Origin: Syncephalis plumigaleata
Lineage: Eukaryota; Zoopagomycota; Zoopagomycetes; Zoopagales; Piptocephalidaceae
NCBI GenBank assembly: GCA_025201365.1
Contig: JAIXMF010000172.1
Location: forward strand, 1 to 27,288
Direction: 5' to 3'
Length of the DNA stretch: 27,288 bases
Part shown: piece after piece, positions 9,515 through 20,573 of the stretch
How positions within the stretch are numbered: position 1 is the first letter of the stretch
How the letters are laid out: the number at the start of each line of letters is the position of its first letter
Translations under genes and position numbers: made by a program
Notes under the pieces: generated by a model
What the model was told of the DNA's origin: nothing
Database searches by the model: none
The model's input: the letters and a program-made list of their open reading frames with translations, nothing else

Positions 9515-10889
9515 CTAACCGAGTGATGGATTGGCCAGTGCTTCGGACAACTTAGTCAATGTCGCATCAGTCTCGGTGGGTGTGCCAACGGTGATGCGTA
9601 GACAGCCTGCGCATCCCAGTTCATTGCCGCGATAGCGTACGACGACACCCTCATTTGCCATCCATCGGTAGATACGCTCGGCCCGCTGACTATCAGGCTC
9701 GTTTGTATCGCGTCCACCAATAACGCATAGTACAAAATTGGCATCTTCATGTCCCATCACCCGTATTACACCGGGTAGCGTCACAAGTGTCTCGGATAGT
9801 CGTTTGCGTTCATTTAGCAGTTGTTGCACGATATTTCGCATCTTGTCAATGCCTTCTGATGATACTGCCTGCTCGGCAAGAGCAATGGTGGGTGCCGGGA
9901 TGTTATACGGCGCCTTGATCACATTAAGCCAATGGATGATGCGAGGCGATGCCAATGCAATACCAAGTCTATACGCATCCCATGCTTAGCATGCTTTCCT
10001 TTTGATCAATTCAACATGATCATGTAGACTGCTTACCGAATAGCTGCTAAACCAAAGCTTTTACTCAGTGTTTGCATCACAATAAGGTTCGGATAACGCG
10101 TAATCCATCGGGCTACACTTCCCTTTGCGTTGTCGTCGTCATCCTCGCCATTCGTATCGGCAGACGATGCATCAACGAAGTCAATATAAGCCTCGTCGAC
10201 CACCACTAAGCCACGATAGTCTGACTCGAGAATACGTCGTATATCTCGTTTGTGCAGACACACACCGGTGGGATTGCCCGGTGAGCACAAGAACATGATG
10301 CGAATACTCGTGTCTTTCGTCGTTTCCGCTAGAATCTATAAGCGATGTAGAGAGATAGTATGTGTTAACTCCTCCCCTTTTGTATTCATCTATGATGGTA
10401 ACGCCATACCTTATCTACTTGCAACTGGAATCGACCATTTTCAACGTCAAGCGGTACTTTGACAACACCTAGATCATTGGTGGTCGAGGACACACTGTAC
10501 ATGCCATAGGTCGGTGGACATATTAGAATCTTGTGCTGACCGGGCACGCCAAATACTCGCATAATAATATCGATAGCCTCGTCGGAACCAACGCCGAAAA
10601 ACGCCCATTCCGGTCCTGGTACACGACGCCACTGCGTGTATTTCTCCTTGACGCGTAGATTCAACGGGTCCGGATAGCGGTGATAGCTGGCACGTGTATC
10701 CGCTTTATCAACACTAGTGTCTACGCCACGACTAGACGGCTGTCCCGATAACATAGCGGGACCATGCGCGTTTTCGTTGGCATCCAGCAGTATACCCGTG
10801 CTGTAGTCATCACGAGCACAACGGTAAGGAGTAAGTGCACGGATATTGGGACGAACTAGTTCGTCTATTGAGAAATCACCGCTAGTCAT
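9515..10889 (-). CDS. HIS5: Histidinol-phosphate aminotransferase (EC 2.6.1.9)
   Basis: This PLP enzyme of histidine biosynthesis transfers the amino group of glutamate to imidazole-acetol phosphate, giving L-histidinol phosphate. Exons 10410-10889, 10037-10335 and 9515-9968 join in phase (0, then 2) for 410 residues, slightly longer than the yeast enzyme. Class I/II aminotransferase landmarks appear in order: LDANEN (35-40), RYPDP (71-75), GVGSDEAID (99-107), CSPGNPTG (177-184), VVVDEAYIDF (204-213), and TLSKSFGLAAIR with the Schiff-base Lys at 252. LRITVGT near the C-terminus carries the substrate-carboxylate Arg. The intron after exon 2 splits that Arg codon of AAIR. A short acidic insert at about 215-233 is unusual. 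It is called hisC in bacteria. Confidence 0.95.
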
Positions 10890-11600
10890 ACTACGAGTAA
10901 TTGATTACTATTACTGAGAAAGGAGTGAAAAGAAAAGCAATATGCGAAAGGAAACACCTGTGACTGTGCAGTCAGAAAGATCTTTGATGGATTATCGCAA
11001 TACATGTAAGTACATATTCAGGGATGTGCTTATGTAAAAGTATAGCAATAGCTTCACAATCAATTGTTGCTTTGTTGTTTTGCTTCATTGTTGCAATGCT
11101 TCTTCATTCCTTGAATGTTCAGAAGCAACAGCATTTTAATAAATCTCATTATTCTATTAAATGTACACATCAGAATTGTAAAGATGATATGCAAAATAGA
11201 GGATTCGAGTATCATTTATGGAATCGAGATATGGTAGCATGTTTGAATTTCATCAGTAATCAAATGTATTTGTAGTAGGAAAAGAGTTCCACTGAGATTT
11301 CATCGAAATACTGTTGCTTCTAAACATTTAAGAAATGAAGAAGCATTGCAGCAATGAACATAACAACAAATAACAAGTGATTGTGAAGCTATTGCTATAC
11401 TTTTACATAATCACATCCCTGAATGAGTAAATTGTATCCTCATGATTACTATTTATTATCACTAATTGAGATGATTATTGTAGATTCACTCGTACTATTT
11501 AATTAAATAAAGATGACAATACTGCAATATACTTGAATATGATTTAATCGTATATCTTCACAACCTTGTATTTTATAGCTATTGTTGTTACTATTGTTAT
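10890..11600. other. Intergenic region occupied mainly by a foldback element
   Basis: The purine-rich strip at 10918-10955 is the probable upstream region of the histidine gene. The foldback element fills 11016-11424. The rest (11425-11600) is AT-rich 3' flank of the lectin-like gene. Confidence 0.6.
11016..11424 (+). mobile_element. Foldback element with TnpB/Fanzor-like C-terminal relic (copy C)
   Basis: The arms 11016-11148 and 11294-11424 are inverted copies of each other, imperfect but long (about 130 bp). They start with ATTCAGGGATGTG and carry GTATAGCAATAGCTTCACAA and CTTCTTCATT. The roughly 145-bp spacer encodes CTHQNC, then YHLWNRDMVACLNF, on the plus strand. After a stop and frame slip, the right arm continues as RVPLRFHRNTVASK and a stop at 11355-11357. 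The right arm is therefore the natural 3' end of the gene and the left arm a flipped duplicate of it. The Cys pair before WNRD fits the second half of a TnpB/Fanzor zinc ribbon. It is non-autonomous and decayed; I saw no clear target-site duplication. Confidence 0.6.
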
Positions 11601-13562
11601 TTAGACGCGTTCAAATTTAGGTCCATCACGTCCACCGCGTAGAATTAAACGAGCTCGACAATTATTATTGGGACAGGTGTACATGTAACGAGTGAGTACC
11701 CAGTTATTCTTGCCCTCGAAGAAGTTGTTTCGTTCTTGCATCTTCTCCTCCAAATAGTTCAAAGCAGTATCCGGTACATTGCTAACGTAATAGGTGTTGA
11801 ACGTACTACCAGGCTTGAAGTTCTTATCGTTCCAGCTGCCACTGCACATCTTCTCGTTGGGTCCGACGCACACGCCCACCCAGAAGGTGTCGCCCAATGC
11901 CGCTAACATCGATTGTATAATGTTGACGCGATAATTACGGTAGAATGACTCGGCGGTGAAATCGTACTTGCCCGCCTTATACTCGTCGAGGAGCGAGGAT
12001 AGTTGATCGATTGACGCCGTGTTAAACAACTCGGCGTAAGCGGTGTACATGGAATCGGCCGTTTCATCCGACTGGGAGAGTGCGAATAGATCCCATTGCA
12101 ATATATCCGTGGCAGTCGGTGTTCTTTGCTTACTATACGCGGCCGCTTTCTCCATGAGTCCCTTGGTGAGCGATTGTGGTATGGGTAGCGCACCCACAAT
12201 CGAGGCAATGATCTTAATTGGATGACCGATGAACCCTTTCTGCTGGTCGGGTGTAAAGAACGCGTTGGCAAGCGGATCTATGAGATTCGCACCAGCTTGA
12301 TGGAACTTCCACGTATTTTGCACATTGATACGAATCATTTTCGCCAGATCAATCACCGTATTAAACGGCTTAAGCGCACCTGGTAGCGTTTGATTAATCA
12401 TACGTACCTCGGCACTCGATAGTGGTGTGAGCGCTTGTTGACGAGCCATACCAAGACGATTCGTGAAGTTCTTCATGTTAAATCGTTCTGCGTACTGGTT
12501 AATCGTCATGCTGGTGGTGAGGCCGCTCAATATGTTGTGCACATTTTGGAAATACCAATTTTGTACGCCTGCATATTGTGGATCACACGCGGACAATATA
12601 AACGGCTGGTTAAACTGACCCTGAGCAGTGACGCAGGCATCGAGTGTATACGGTATCATTTGATAAGGTGTAGTACCATTACCGCCACCAGGTGCTGCTT
12701 TCAAGCGGAATAATTGATTTGGATTACGCTCGCATGGTGCCGTGGCTAGTGTAGGTACGACGGAGGCACCATTGTTAATGGGCAATACCGCCAAACAGGT
12801 CATTGGATCGGTGTAGCGAATCATGAATATATCACTTTTAGGCTGAACCTCCCAGTAGTTAACGTATTGTAGTGTTGCTGCGTCACCGCATTTGCCCTCA
12901 TACAGCACGCCAGCCTGTTCATCTCGATTACGCTTAGGCGCTACGGTCATACAGCGCTCATCGCCGCCATCTTCAAATGGCGGTTGCAACAGCTGGTATA
13001 TATCCAAACCATTAGGCTGAGGATTATAACGATAATCAGGAGCGAGTGCCGGCGTATTACTGGCGGCAGCAGGTGCGGTTTGTTGATCATTAGCATTAGT
13101 AGCATCAGTAGCAGCTTGCTGGTTTGGCGGAACAGTTGCATCAGCATTAGCTTGTTGGTTTGGAGGAGCAGTAGTACCGGTAGCAGCTTGTTGATTTGGT
13201 GGAACAGTAGTATCAATAGCAGCTTGCTGGTTTGGTGGAACAGTAGTATCAGCATTAGCTTGCTGGTTTAGTGGAACAGTTGCACCGTTATTAGCTTGCT
13301 GATTTGGCGGAACAGTTGTATCGGTAGCAGCTTGTTGATTCTGTGAAGGCATAGCTGCACCGTTATTAACTTGCTGATTTGGTGGAATAGCTGCACCATT
13401 ATTAAGTTGCTGATTTGGGGGAATAGCTGTGTTATCGTTCATTGCAGTTACTTGTTGTGCATTTGCATTGTTATTGATTTGTGTTCCAGCGGTGGTCTGC
13501 GCAATAGCACTTGAAGTCAAGGCTATCGTGGCGATCAACGTCCAGTAGAAATGTAGTCGCAT
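11601..13562 (-). CDS. Secreted protein: PPNQQ repeat linker, ricin-B-like beta-trefoil region, novel C-terminal domain
   Basis: A single 653-residue exon starts at ATG 13562. Residues 1-21 are a signal peptide (hydrophobic core, ending SSAIAQ). Residues 46-155 are about nine 12-residue units of the pattern T-V-P-P-N-Q-Q-A-x-x-D-T, probably a flexible, possibly O-glycosylated stalk. Residues about 185-345 look like a ricin-B-type beta-trefoil: ERCMTVAP, MTCLAVLP, NQLFRL, DACVTAQG and NWYFQN repeat the Cys/hydrophobic plus Q-x-[FW] rhythm of such lectins. The remaining 300 residues (helical, with FWVGVCVGPNEKMCSGSWND and CPNNNC near the end) match no family I know. Probable role: carbohydrate binding at the cell exterior; this is inferred. 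A pyrimidine-rich coding-strand tract lies at 13725-13762 upstream. Confidence 0.75.
   Translation of the reverse strand: MRLHFYWTLIATIALTSSAIAQTTAGTQINNNANAQQVTAMNDNTAIPPNQQLNNGAAIPPNQQVNNGAAMPSQNQQAATDTTVPPNQQANNGATVPLNQQANADTTVPPNQQAAIDTTVPPNQQAATGTTAPPNQQANADATVPPNQQAATDATNANDQQTAPAAASNTPALAPDYRYNPQPNGLDIYQLLQPPFEDGGDERCMTVAPKRNRDEQAGVLYEGKCGDAATLQYVNYWEVQPKSDIFMIRYTDPMTCLAVLPINNGASVVPTLATAPCERNPNQLFRLKAAPGGGNGTTPYQMIPYTLDACVTAQGQFNQPFILSACDPQYAGVQNWYFQNVHNILSGLTTSMTINQYAERFNMKNFTNRLGMARQQALTPLSSAEVRMINQTLPGALKPFNTVIDLAKMIRINVQNTWKFHQAGANLIDPLANAFFTPDQQKGFIGHPIKIIASIVGALPIPQSLTKGLMEKAAAYSKQRTPTATDILQWDLFALSQSDETADSMYTAYAELFNTASIDQLSSLLDEYKAGKYDFTAESFYRNYRVNIIQSMLAALGDTFWVGVCVGPNEKMCSGSWNDKNFKPGSTFNTYYVSNVPDTALNYLEEKMQERNNFFEGKNNWVLTRYMYTCPNNNCRARLILRGGRDGPKFERV
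13098..13430 (-). repeat. 36-bp tandem repeats encoding PPNQQ units
   Basis: About nine imperfect 36-bp units lie inside the lectin-like gene. Units differ mainly in the three codons after PPNQQ (ANN, ANAD, AATD, AAID). Unit number is likely to vary between strains. Open frames on the opposite strand and in the other frames here are by-products of the repeat. Confidence 0.85.
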
Positions 13563-14157
13563 CTTGATTTGTGATTACTTCACGACTTGGCAGGATGTTG
13601 TAACAGTCGATATTGATGATGTCGTATATTTTCGTAGTAATAATGCCGTCCTGCGGCTAATGGAATTGAAAGTAGTTTTTCGATATAAAAAAGTGAGTTC
13701 GCTTTCTAAGCGAGAAATAACGTGAATACGATGAAGAGAGAGAAGGAAAGAGAAAGAGAAGCAAGTTATGCTTTTTGTGTTCGTGTGCGTCCACATCCTT
13801 CTTACTAAATATTCAAAACTAAAGGTGGTGTTTCATGAAGTAGCCGTTAAGGGAACCGATATCTCCCACTTTGTACGACAATTGGTATGCGGAGTTGATC
13901 ACAGGGTTACAAGTCAAATTAGAGAATAACAAAAATGGCAACTTCTATAAATTTCAATGTCATCACACGACGTAAATAAATAAACAAACATCAATCTCGT
14001 AAATAGAGTTGATTATAGTAGAATACAAATCGATACACCCTTGCTTTTTACTATTATAAATTATATTTATTATAACCGATGAAATGTGCACACACGCATG
14101 TGCATACGACGTATGTATGAATGAATAGGCCGAATGGTTACTGGTCTAAAACATGGG
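13563..14157. other. Intergenic: lectin-like gene promoter and thioesterase 3' flank
   Basis: The strip at 13725-13762 is purine-rich on this strand and so pyrimidine-rich toward the lectin-like gene. The rest is AT-rich with no exon or RNA gene I can support. Confidence 0.5.
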
Positions 14158-15794
14158 TCACAACTTGGTGAAATCCGTTTCATCTGTATCCAACTGCATA
14201 ACTAGACGCTGGTCGTGTCTTTTACTAAAATACGGCCGCAGTACCTCAACGTCTAAATAATCAAGGCTAATACGCATCTAGGTGATTGGTTGTCAAAAAC
14301 AAACAAAAGGAATGAATGAATGAATGAATAAACCGGATGAATTTACTAGGCCTTAGTATAACTTACATGTTGGCCCGGTGCCTCCTTAAAGATGAGGCGA
14401 CCAGAAGTATCCAGTTCACGAAGACCAATCCAATCCTAAAACCACGTTATTAACATTGTCTCAGTTCACTAAGTGGAATGTCCCGCGTCAATAACTTGCC
14501 TCCTTATAGATGGGGAGTTCTTTTAATGACAAAGTTTGATTGCCATGTGTATTGTAAAAACCAAACCACTATGAAGTTATAGTTATGAATATCGATTACG
14601 TATTACTACAACAGTGGATTTCTTACTGCAGTTTCCTTTGGTATAATTGTAACGTCATCCGCGAATCTGATTAGTACCAATCGTTCAAGTTGATTTATAC
14701 GTTTATTATAGGTAGCATTCTTCGTCTAATAATAATAATAAAAAAATAGCATGTTATGTATTGCTTTTCGCAATATTAATCATTTAATTACCTCATGTTC
14801 ATTATTTACAAGTGGTAGGAATACACTATGTTTCATGTAGTCGTCCATTTTACTGAGCAGCTATTAAGAAGGAAACATTACATGATTACTCACCGATATA
14901 TATATATACACGTATATGTATATGTATATGTATATGTATGAATTACCTTGAAATATTGTGCTTGAATCGAATGAGTCTGAGCCCATGAACCGTACACTTG
15001 ACCATTAACAATACTGCGCATGAGACTGCACCATAATGAGAATTTACCGGTACAGCCCGGTACTTCAGAGACACCTGTATTATTATTGATAGTATGGATG
15101 AATTAATTTACGTATAGATAGATTAGTTAACTTACCCATATGAGGTGAACCGAATGTTACCAGATTATGAACGGGTGGATCGTTACATCGCTGTACGTAG
15201 CCTCGCATGAATAGACCACCTTGCGAGAATCCAATTGCATTGAAACCATTGCGTAATTCTGGTATCTTCTTTAATTGCTGACATACACTATCAATCTAAA
15301 TCGTGTTATTGTTATTAGTGCTACTAGTAATGTTATAGATATATATAGATATGTATATATGTATTACCTGGTCATTAATAACACCAAAGAAAGATGCCTT
15401 CCTGTCGCTATCAGGATCGCTGGCTGTATTGATGGAATGTACAAATACACCAGGTAGTCGTGCTTCAATAAACTTGACTACTGTGCCCATACTGTAATAG
15501 CATATTCATTAGTGTAATGCAGTCACTTGACTACATATTGCTAGTTACCTGTCCGGGTTACAGCAATCATCTCCCATACCATGCCATAATACCACTGTGG
15601 TTCATTCAGTAATCTATCCTTAATCAGATACTGTATACATATGTACCTACCAGGATGATAGTGTATCGCTTGCACGAGTGCTTTATGAAGCTAAGCGTGA
15701 ATAACTATTAAATACAAAAAAACAACGTTCACTTACCATTAGATGTAGCGACAAAGGCTATGGCTAAGGTATACAAGCTAGTCAGTGTACGCAT
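14158..15794 (-). CDS. PPT1: Palmitoyl-protein thioesterase 1-like hydrolase
   Basis: A lysosomal/vacuolar alpha/beta-hydrolase that removes fatty acyl groups from cysteines during protein breakdown. Eleven small exons: 15737-15794, 15651-15680, 15549-15594, 15368-15491, 15136-15295, 14947-15074, 14792-14860, 14627-14725, 14500-14568, 14367-14435 and 14158-14277. They keep phase and give 323 residues (human PPT1, 306). Residues 1-17 are a signal peptide. PPT1 landmarks: VVLWHGMGDDCCNPDSMG (30-47), nucleophile Ser110 in GFSQGG, FADD (probable acid) in exon 8, WFGFYN in exon 9, DWIGLRELD and the likely catalytic His284 in exon 10. Exon 2 is only 30 bp. The intron after exon 9 begins GCAAGT rather than GT. 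The first two joins are the least certain. Confidence 0.9.
14494..14499 (-). other. Non-canonical GC splice donor (GCAAGT)
   Basis: Exon 9 of the thioesterase ends in GAG at 14500 and the intron starts GCAAGT. The reading frame and family similarity resume exactly at the TTTTAG acceptor before 14435. No GT donor nearby preserves the frame, so this is a GC-AG intron. Confidence 0.8.
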
Positions 15795-16573
15795 GACAAG
15801 TGAAATCAGTAAGAGGAAGTGATAAAGAGACAGCACTGTAAATAAAGCGCAAGTGTTGCTAAACAAAGAAAGGTCACAATTGCATGTTGATCATATCAAA
15901 TGCCACTAGCGAATAAACATATGACATAGACTTGTTCATCCATTATTATTATCATCATCAACATTGACATGGTCGGTCTACTATATTCATGGTAGTGTCG
16001 TATTGATACGTCAATTAACGACATGACTATCAAGTCAAGAACACATGGAATACTTGAACATACATACGAGTGGCATCATTATTCTATAGAACATACACAC
16101 GCACGCACACGCAGAGAGACAGAGACAGAAACAGAGAGACAGAAACTCGTGGTTCTCTCTTTAATCCACAATCTAGGGATTGCCTTGTCAGTTTACAATC
16201 ATCATATAACACGATAATAGTGGATGATGCCACTCCAACTTATACTTTCTCTCTCTCTTTCGCTATCTCTCTCCTCTAACGTCTATTAACAACGTTTCTA
16301 CGCTAGTACTCGCAAGAGTCTTCTATAGTCAACTGTATTGCTACTCGATAGCCTAATACGCTAGGCAAATATCACTTCATTTTCTATTATCATTTGCTAA
16401 TCGTGGCGTGTCTTCTCTCGGTGTACATGCCCGATTGTTGTTAGTCTATTCGTCTTATTGTGTGGCTATATACATAATTATAGCATTCATCGCTATCTCA
16501 TCTCCTTTTCTTTATCTTTTGCTTATCCTACTATTGTCTCTGTTATTACAAGTATTCCTCATTGATAGCTACC
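15795..16573. other. Divergent intergenic region (thioesterase and oxysterol-binding protein)
   Basis: This is a shared upstream region of two divergent genes. It contains a purine/CA-rich patch at 16093-16147 and a CT-rich tract at 16245-16277 on the coding strand of the oxysterol-binding protein gene, about 300 bp before its ATG. Open frames here are low-complexity read-throughs and not credible genes. Confidence 0.55.
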
Positions 16574-19500
16574 ATGTCAGAGAACACTGACTTGGCAGGT
16601 AAGTTACACTCGATACACGAGTCGATAAGGACGTTAACTATAGTTCATCGTATACTTACTCTATTCAATCTGTATATACATGTATATACATATACGTATT
16701 GATGTGATTAGCGCGTGATAAACCACCGGTGCCTTCCCTAATGGACTATACTGCCGATCCTGCATTGTATAATTACAAACTAGTCGAAGCATTGCATGCC
16801 GGTGACAAGGATATGCTAAAGCGTTTAATAAACGCACAAGCTAGTACTAATGAAAGCAGCGCGTTAGCTAGCGGTGCCGCCTCTATCCGTAGTCATAACG
16901 AGAATTATCGACAGTCTCCGTTGCATATTGCCGTACAAATTGTTCCCCTAGACTTGGTCAAGTATTTGTTGTCGTTTAACCAGTTGGATGTCAATCAACG
17001 CGATGCCGATGGTAATACGCCTCTCCATTTGGCGGCCAAGACTGGTCGAGTCGACGTGGTACGTGAATTGCTAGATCGAAAGGATGTCGATATTAGTCTA
17101 CGTAATGATGAAGATCAAATGGCGGTGGATATAGCGCGTGGTGTCGATATTGTCGATATGATTGTTGGTAAGCTACAGTGGATGTCGTCGTCAGCAATAT
17201 TATATTATTCGCATCATGAAGACTACTAGTGTATTGATTCATTGTCGTGCTATCTAGAATATCGTAATGATATTGTAAATCAGATTGCTCCTCATGTTCA
17301 TCAAGCAGCCTCCAAGGGAGATTTGGAACAAGTGAAGCGACTACTCGAAGATCCACGAGCCGGTGCACTTGACATTAACCATCAGAATCCAATGACCGGA
17401 AGAACCGCATTACATGAAGCAACCGTGGCAGGTAATGCTGACCTAGTACGATATCTACTACGTAAAGGTGCCGATCCATTTATACGTGACAAGAAGAATA
17501 AGACGGCTCTTGAGTTGACCAAGGCCGAAGCTATTAAATCAGCACTTAAAGAGTGTAAGTAACAAGAGTACGAGTATGAATTGAGGAATGACATGTTTAA
17601 CCAATATGTGTTGTTGTTATTGTTGTGTAGCATTCAACGATGCGGTATTAGCCACCATTCCTGGTGAAGTGCCTAGAATGCAGGGAAGTCTTTATAAATG
17701 GACCAACTTTGCCAGTGGATATAAATTACGCTATTTTGTACTTGAGAATGGTGGGTATTCAAAACTAGATACGTGAATAGGATACTGAATGATAATAATA
17801 ATAATAATGATTAGGTATTCTATCGTACTATAAGAATCAAGAGGATGCCGGTAATGCTTGTCGAGGCAGCATTAACATTGGTACAGCTAATATATGGATG
17901 GATTCCGGTGATAAGACTCGATTTGATATTCTTGGCAAAGGATCCGTTCGATATCATTTGCGTAGCGAGCACGCCACCGAAGCTAAACGATGGATTATGG
18001 CGTTGACTCAATCCAAGCAATGGGTGCAGGAATCGCTTGCCTTGCCTAATACACCGATATCTAGCAATACTAGTACACCGGCGGTTGGAACACTTCGTCC
18101 ATTGCATGCGGTACAGCAGACTCATGGCATTAGCACACCATTGAACGCACCGATGCACTCGACTAATCTTGGTATCGATATGGCTGTCACCGAGTCGGAC
18201 GAGCGTCGACGTCAACAAGCGGCACAGCGTATTAGTCCCAATGTCGAGAGGACGCCTAGCATTATTAGTACGGGTGGTGGCAGTATAACTGGCGTGGATT
18301 TGGAAACGGAATCCGTTCAAGATAGCAGTCAAACTATGGGTAAATCGGCCTCGACTCCCGATATACTTGTCACTAGATCGCCACAATCGGATGACTCGGC
18401 GTTTGCCTCGAATAATGGCGGTGAACCACCCTATGGCGATCAATTGAATCTAACCTTCCAGGCGGCGACTGTTCAACTGGACGTACAACAACAGTTGCTG
18501 CATTCGGTTGAAGCAACCGTGGCGAGTATTGTCGGTGCCGACACTGACATAGCTCGACGTTGTGATATGGTGTCCAAGGGATTGAGCAACTCGTTGGAGG
18601 CGCTACGTCGTCTACTTGAGTCGGCCAAGCACATGAGCGAAGACCGCGAGGTGTACTGGCGTGCACGCTGCGACGCTGAAGCCGAGCGACAACGTCTATG
18701 GGAGGCAAGCCTGAAACAAGTGGCCACGGAACGGGAGGAGATGTTCGAGACGCTCACCTCGGTGAAGGACATTGCACGTAAGAGCGGTGTCTTTGAAGTG
18801 TCGGCCGCCATCAATGGTCCCGTCATCGAACGGGAATGCGAGGAATTCGAGGATGAAGACGAGTTCTTCGATGCTACCGAGGAGGGCTTCATATTCGAGG
18901 AGGTTCTATCGGGCGAAGTATCCACGGTGACTAGTCCGCGTGCACGTCGTTCTCTATCATTATCGCATCCCTCCATTGGCGAGTTACGCGGCAAAGCAGC
19001 AGAGGGTGAGACGGGCGTATCGGCCGATGCCATTGTTGAGGCACTCACCGAAGAGATTGAAACGGACAATGAGCTAGCGCTATCCTTCCGTGGCTATCCG
19101 ATGAATGCAAGCGATTTCCGTACGGAACTTCCACCGCCCGACAATGCGGCACCCTCCATTAGTATCTGGTCCGTGTTGAAGAACTCGATCGGCAAGGATC
19201 TTACCAAGATTTCAATGCCTGTCATTTTCAACGAGCCAACCTCCATGTTACAGCGTATGTGCGAAGATATCGAGTATATCGATCTATTAGACACGGCCGT
19301 TTGTCAGCGTGGCAGTGCCGAGCGTATGCTGTACGTTGCCGCATTCGCCATTAGTAATTATTCCAGTACACTTGGTCGTATTGCCAAACCATTTAATCCT
19401 CTACTGGTAAGTAACTATTCTACTAGAGTAGTAGTACTACGTTGATTAATCCGTTTCATAATAGGGAGAGACATTTGAATACGTACGTCCTGATAAGAAT

Positions 19501-20573
19501 TACCGTTATATCTCGGAGCAAGTTAGTCACCATCCGGTAAGTTATTAGTAACATTGCAATGAGTTTTATTAATGAATATCATCTAGCCCATTAGTGCTTG
19601 TCATTGTGATTCACCCAATTATTCATTCTTTGCCGAAGTTAATGTACGATCTAAATTCATGGGCAACACACTTGAGATGCATCCATCGGGTGTGTCGCAC
19701 TTGGTGTTGAAAGTACCCAAGGAGTACGTGCAAGATGATGCCACTAACGAGGAGGACAACAACGGTGGTGACACCACTGATAAACGTAGTGTCGATACTG
19801 AAGGTGCTACCGCTGGACGTGTCGACGAACACTACTCGTGGACGAAATGTGTCACCGCGGTGAACAACCTGATTCTCGGTCGTCTTACCATCGAACACTA
19901 CGGCGATATGCCCATTACTAATCATTTGACGGGTGAGACGTGTATGCTTACGTTCAAGCAACGTGGCTGGCGAGGCAAGGACGAACACGTCATCGAGGGT
20001 TCACTCAAGGATCGACATGGACGTGTTCTCTACGAGCTACTCGGTAAATGGAGCGACAAATTCATTGCACGTCGTGTGGCCGACGATGATTTCCATTTAT
20101 CGGCACCCGACGCTGACGGTGCCTCCATGGGATCGGGTGGCACGCGTGGTCGTAATTTCATTCTATGGCGTAGGAACCCGGCACCGGAAACGCCACGTCC
20201 ATTTAACTTGACCGAGTTCGCCGCTAGCTTAAACGACTGTCCCGACACACTACGACCCTACTTGGCACCTACCGACTCGCGTATACGACCGGATCAACAC
20301 GCGTTAGAACGAGGCGAGTGGGATCTAGCATCGCAGGAGAAGACACGTCTCGAGGAGAAACAACGAGCCAAGAGACGCGAGCGTGAACTAGAGGATGACG
20401 CTAGCGGTCATGGCACGCATCAAGCACGATGGTTCCGACATGATATTGAACCGGATACAGGCGCGGGCTACTGGCGTTTCACCAATGAATACTGGAGGGA
20501 ACGAGCGAAAGCGGCAAAAGCCGTTGATGCAGGACAACAACCACAATGGAAAGATGTAGAGGATATATTCTAG
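16574..20573 (+). CDS. OSH1: Oxysterol-binding protein Osh1/Osh2 type (ankyrin, PH, FFAT, ORD)
   Basis: A lipid-transfer protein acting at ER contact sites, exchanging sterol (and, in relatives, PI4P). Exons 16574-16598, 16712-17167, 17258-17554, 17631-17750, 17815-19406, 19465-19536 and 19587-20573 join in phase to 1182 residues, close to yeast Osh1 (1188). Order: ankyrin repeats about 60-255 (SPLHIAVQ, NTPLHLAAKTGRVDVV, TALHEATVAGNADLV), PH domain about 275-370 (MQGSLYKW to EAKRWIMAL), then a Ser/Thr-rich linker with a helical stretch about 520-615. A textbook FFAT motif EFFDATE (649-655) with an acidic leader would bind ER VAP/Scs2. The ORD spans about 745-1140 with the signature EQVSHHPP at 848-855, split by intron 6. 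Exon 1 encodes only eight codons. Paralogues Osh1 and Osh2 cannot be distinguished. Confidence 0.95.

Noticed and set aside
11024-11275. 83-residue open frame read as a whole protein
   Set aside because: Its first half is the antisense of the inverted 3' end; only the part from CTHQNC onward is relic coding sequence.
12947-13271. Overlapping open frames on both strands in the PPNQQ region
   Set aside because: They are by-products of the 36-bp tandem repeat inside the lectin-like gene.
16023-16590. Several open frames of 60-69 residues
   Set aside because: They translate CA/GA/CT simple repeats in the divergent promoter region.
17820-19294. Long minus-strand open frames (up to 207 residues)
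   Set aside because: They lie opposite the well-supported oxysterol-binding protein exon and have no family features.
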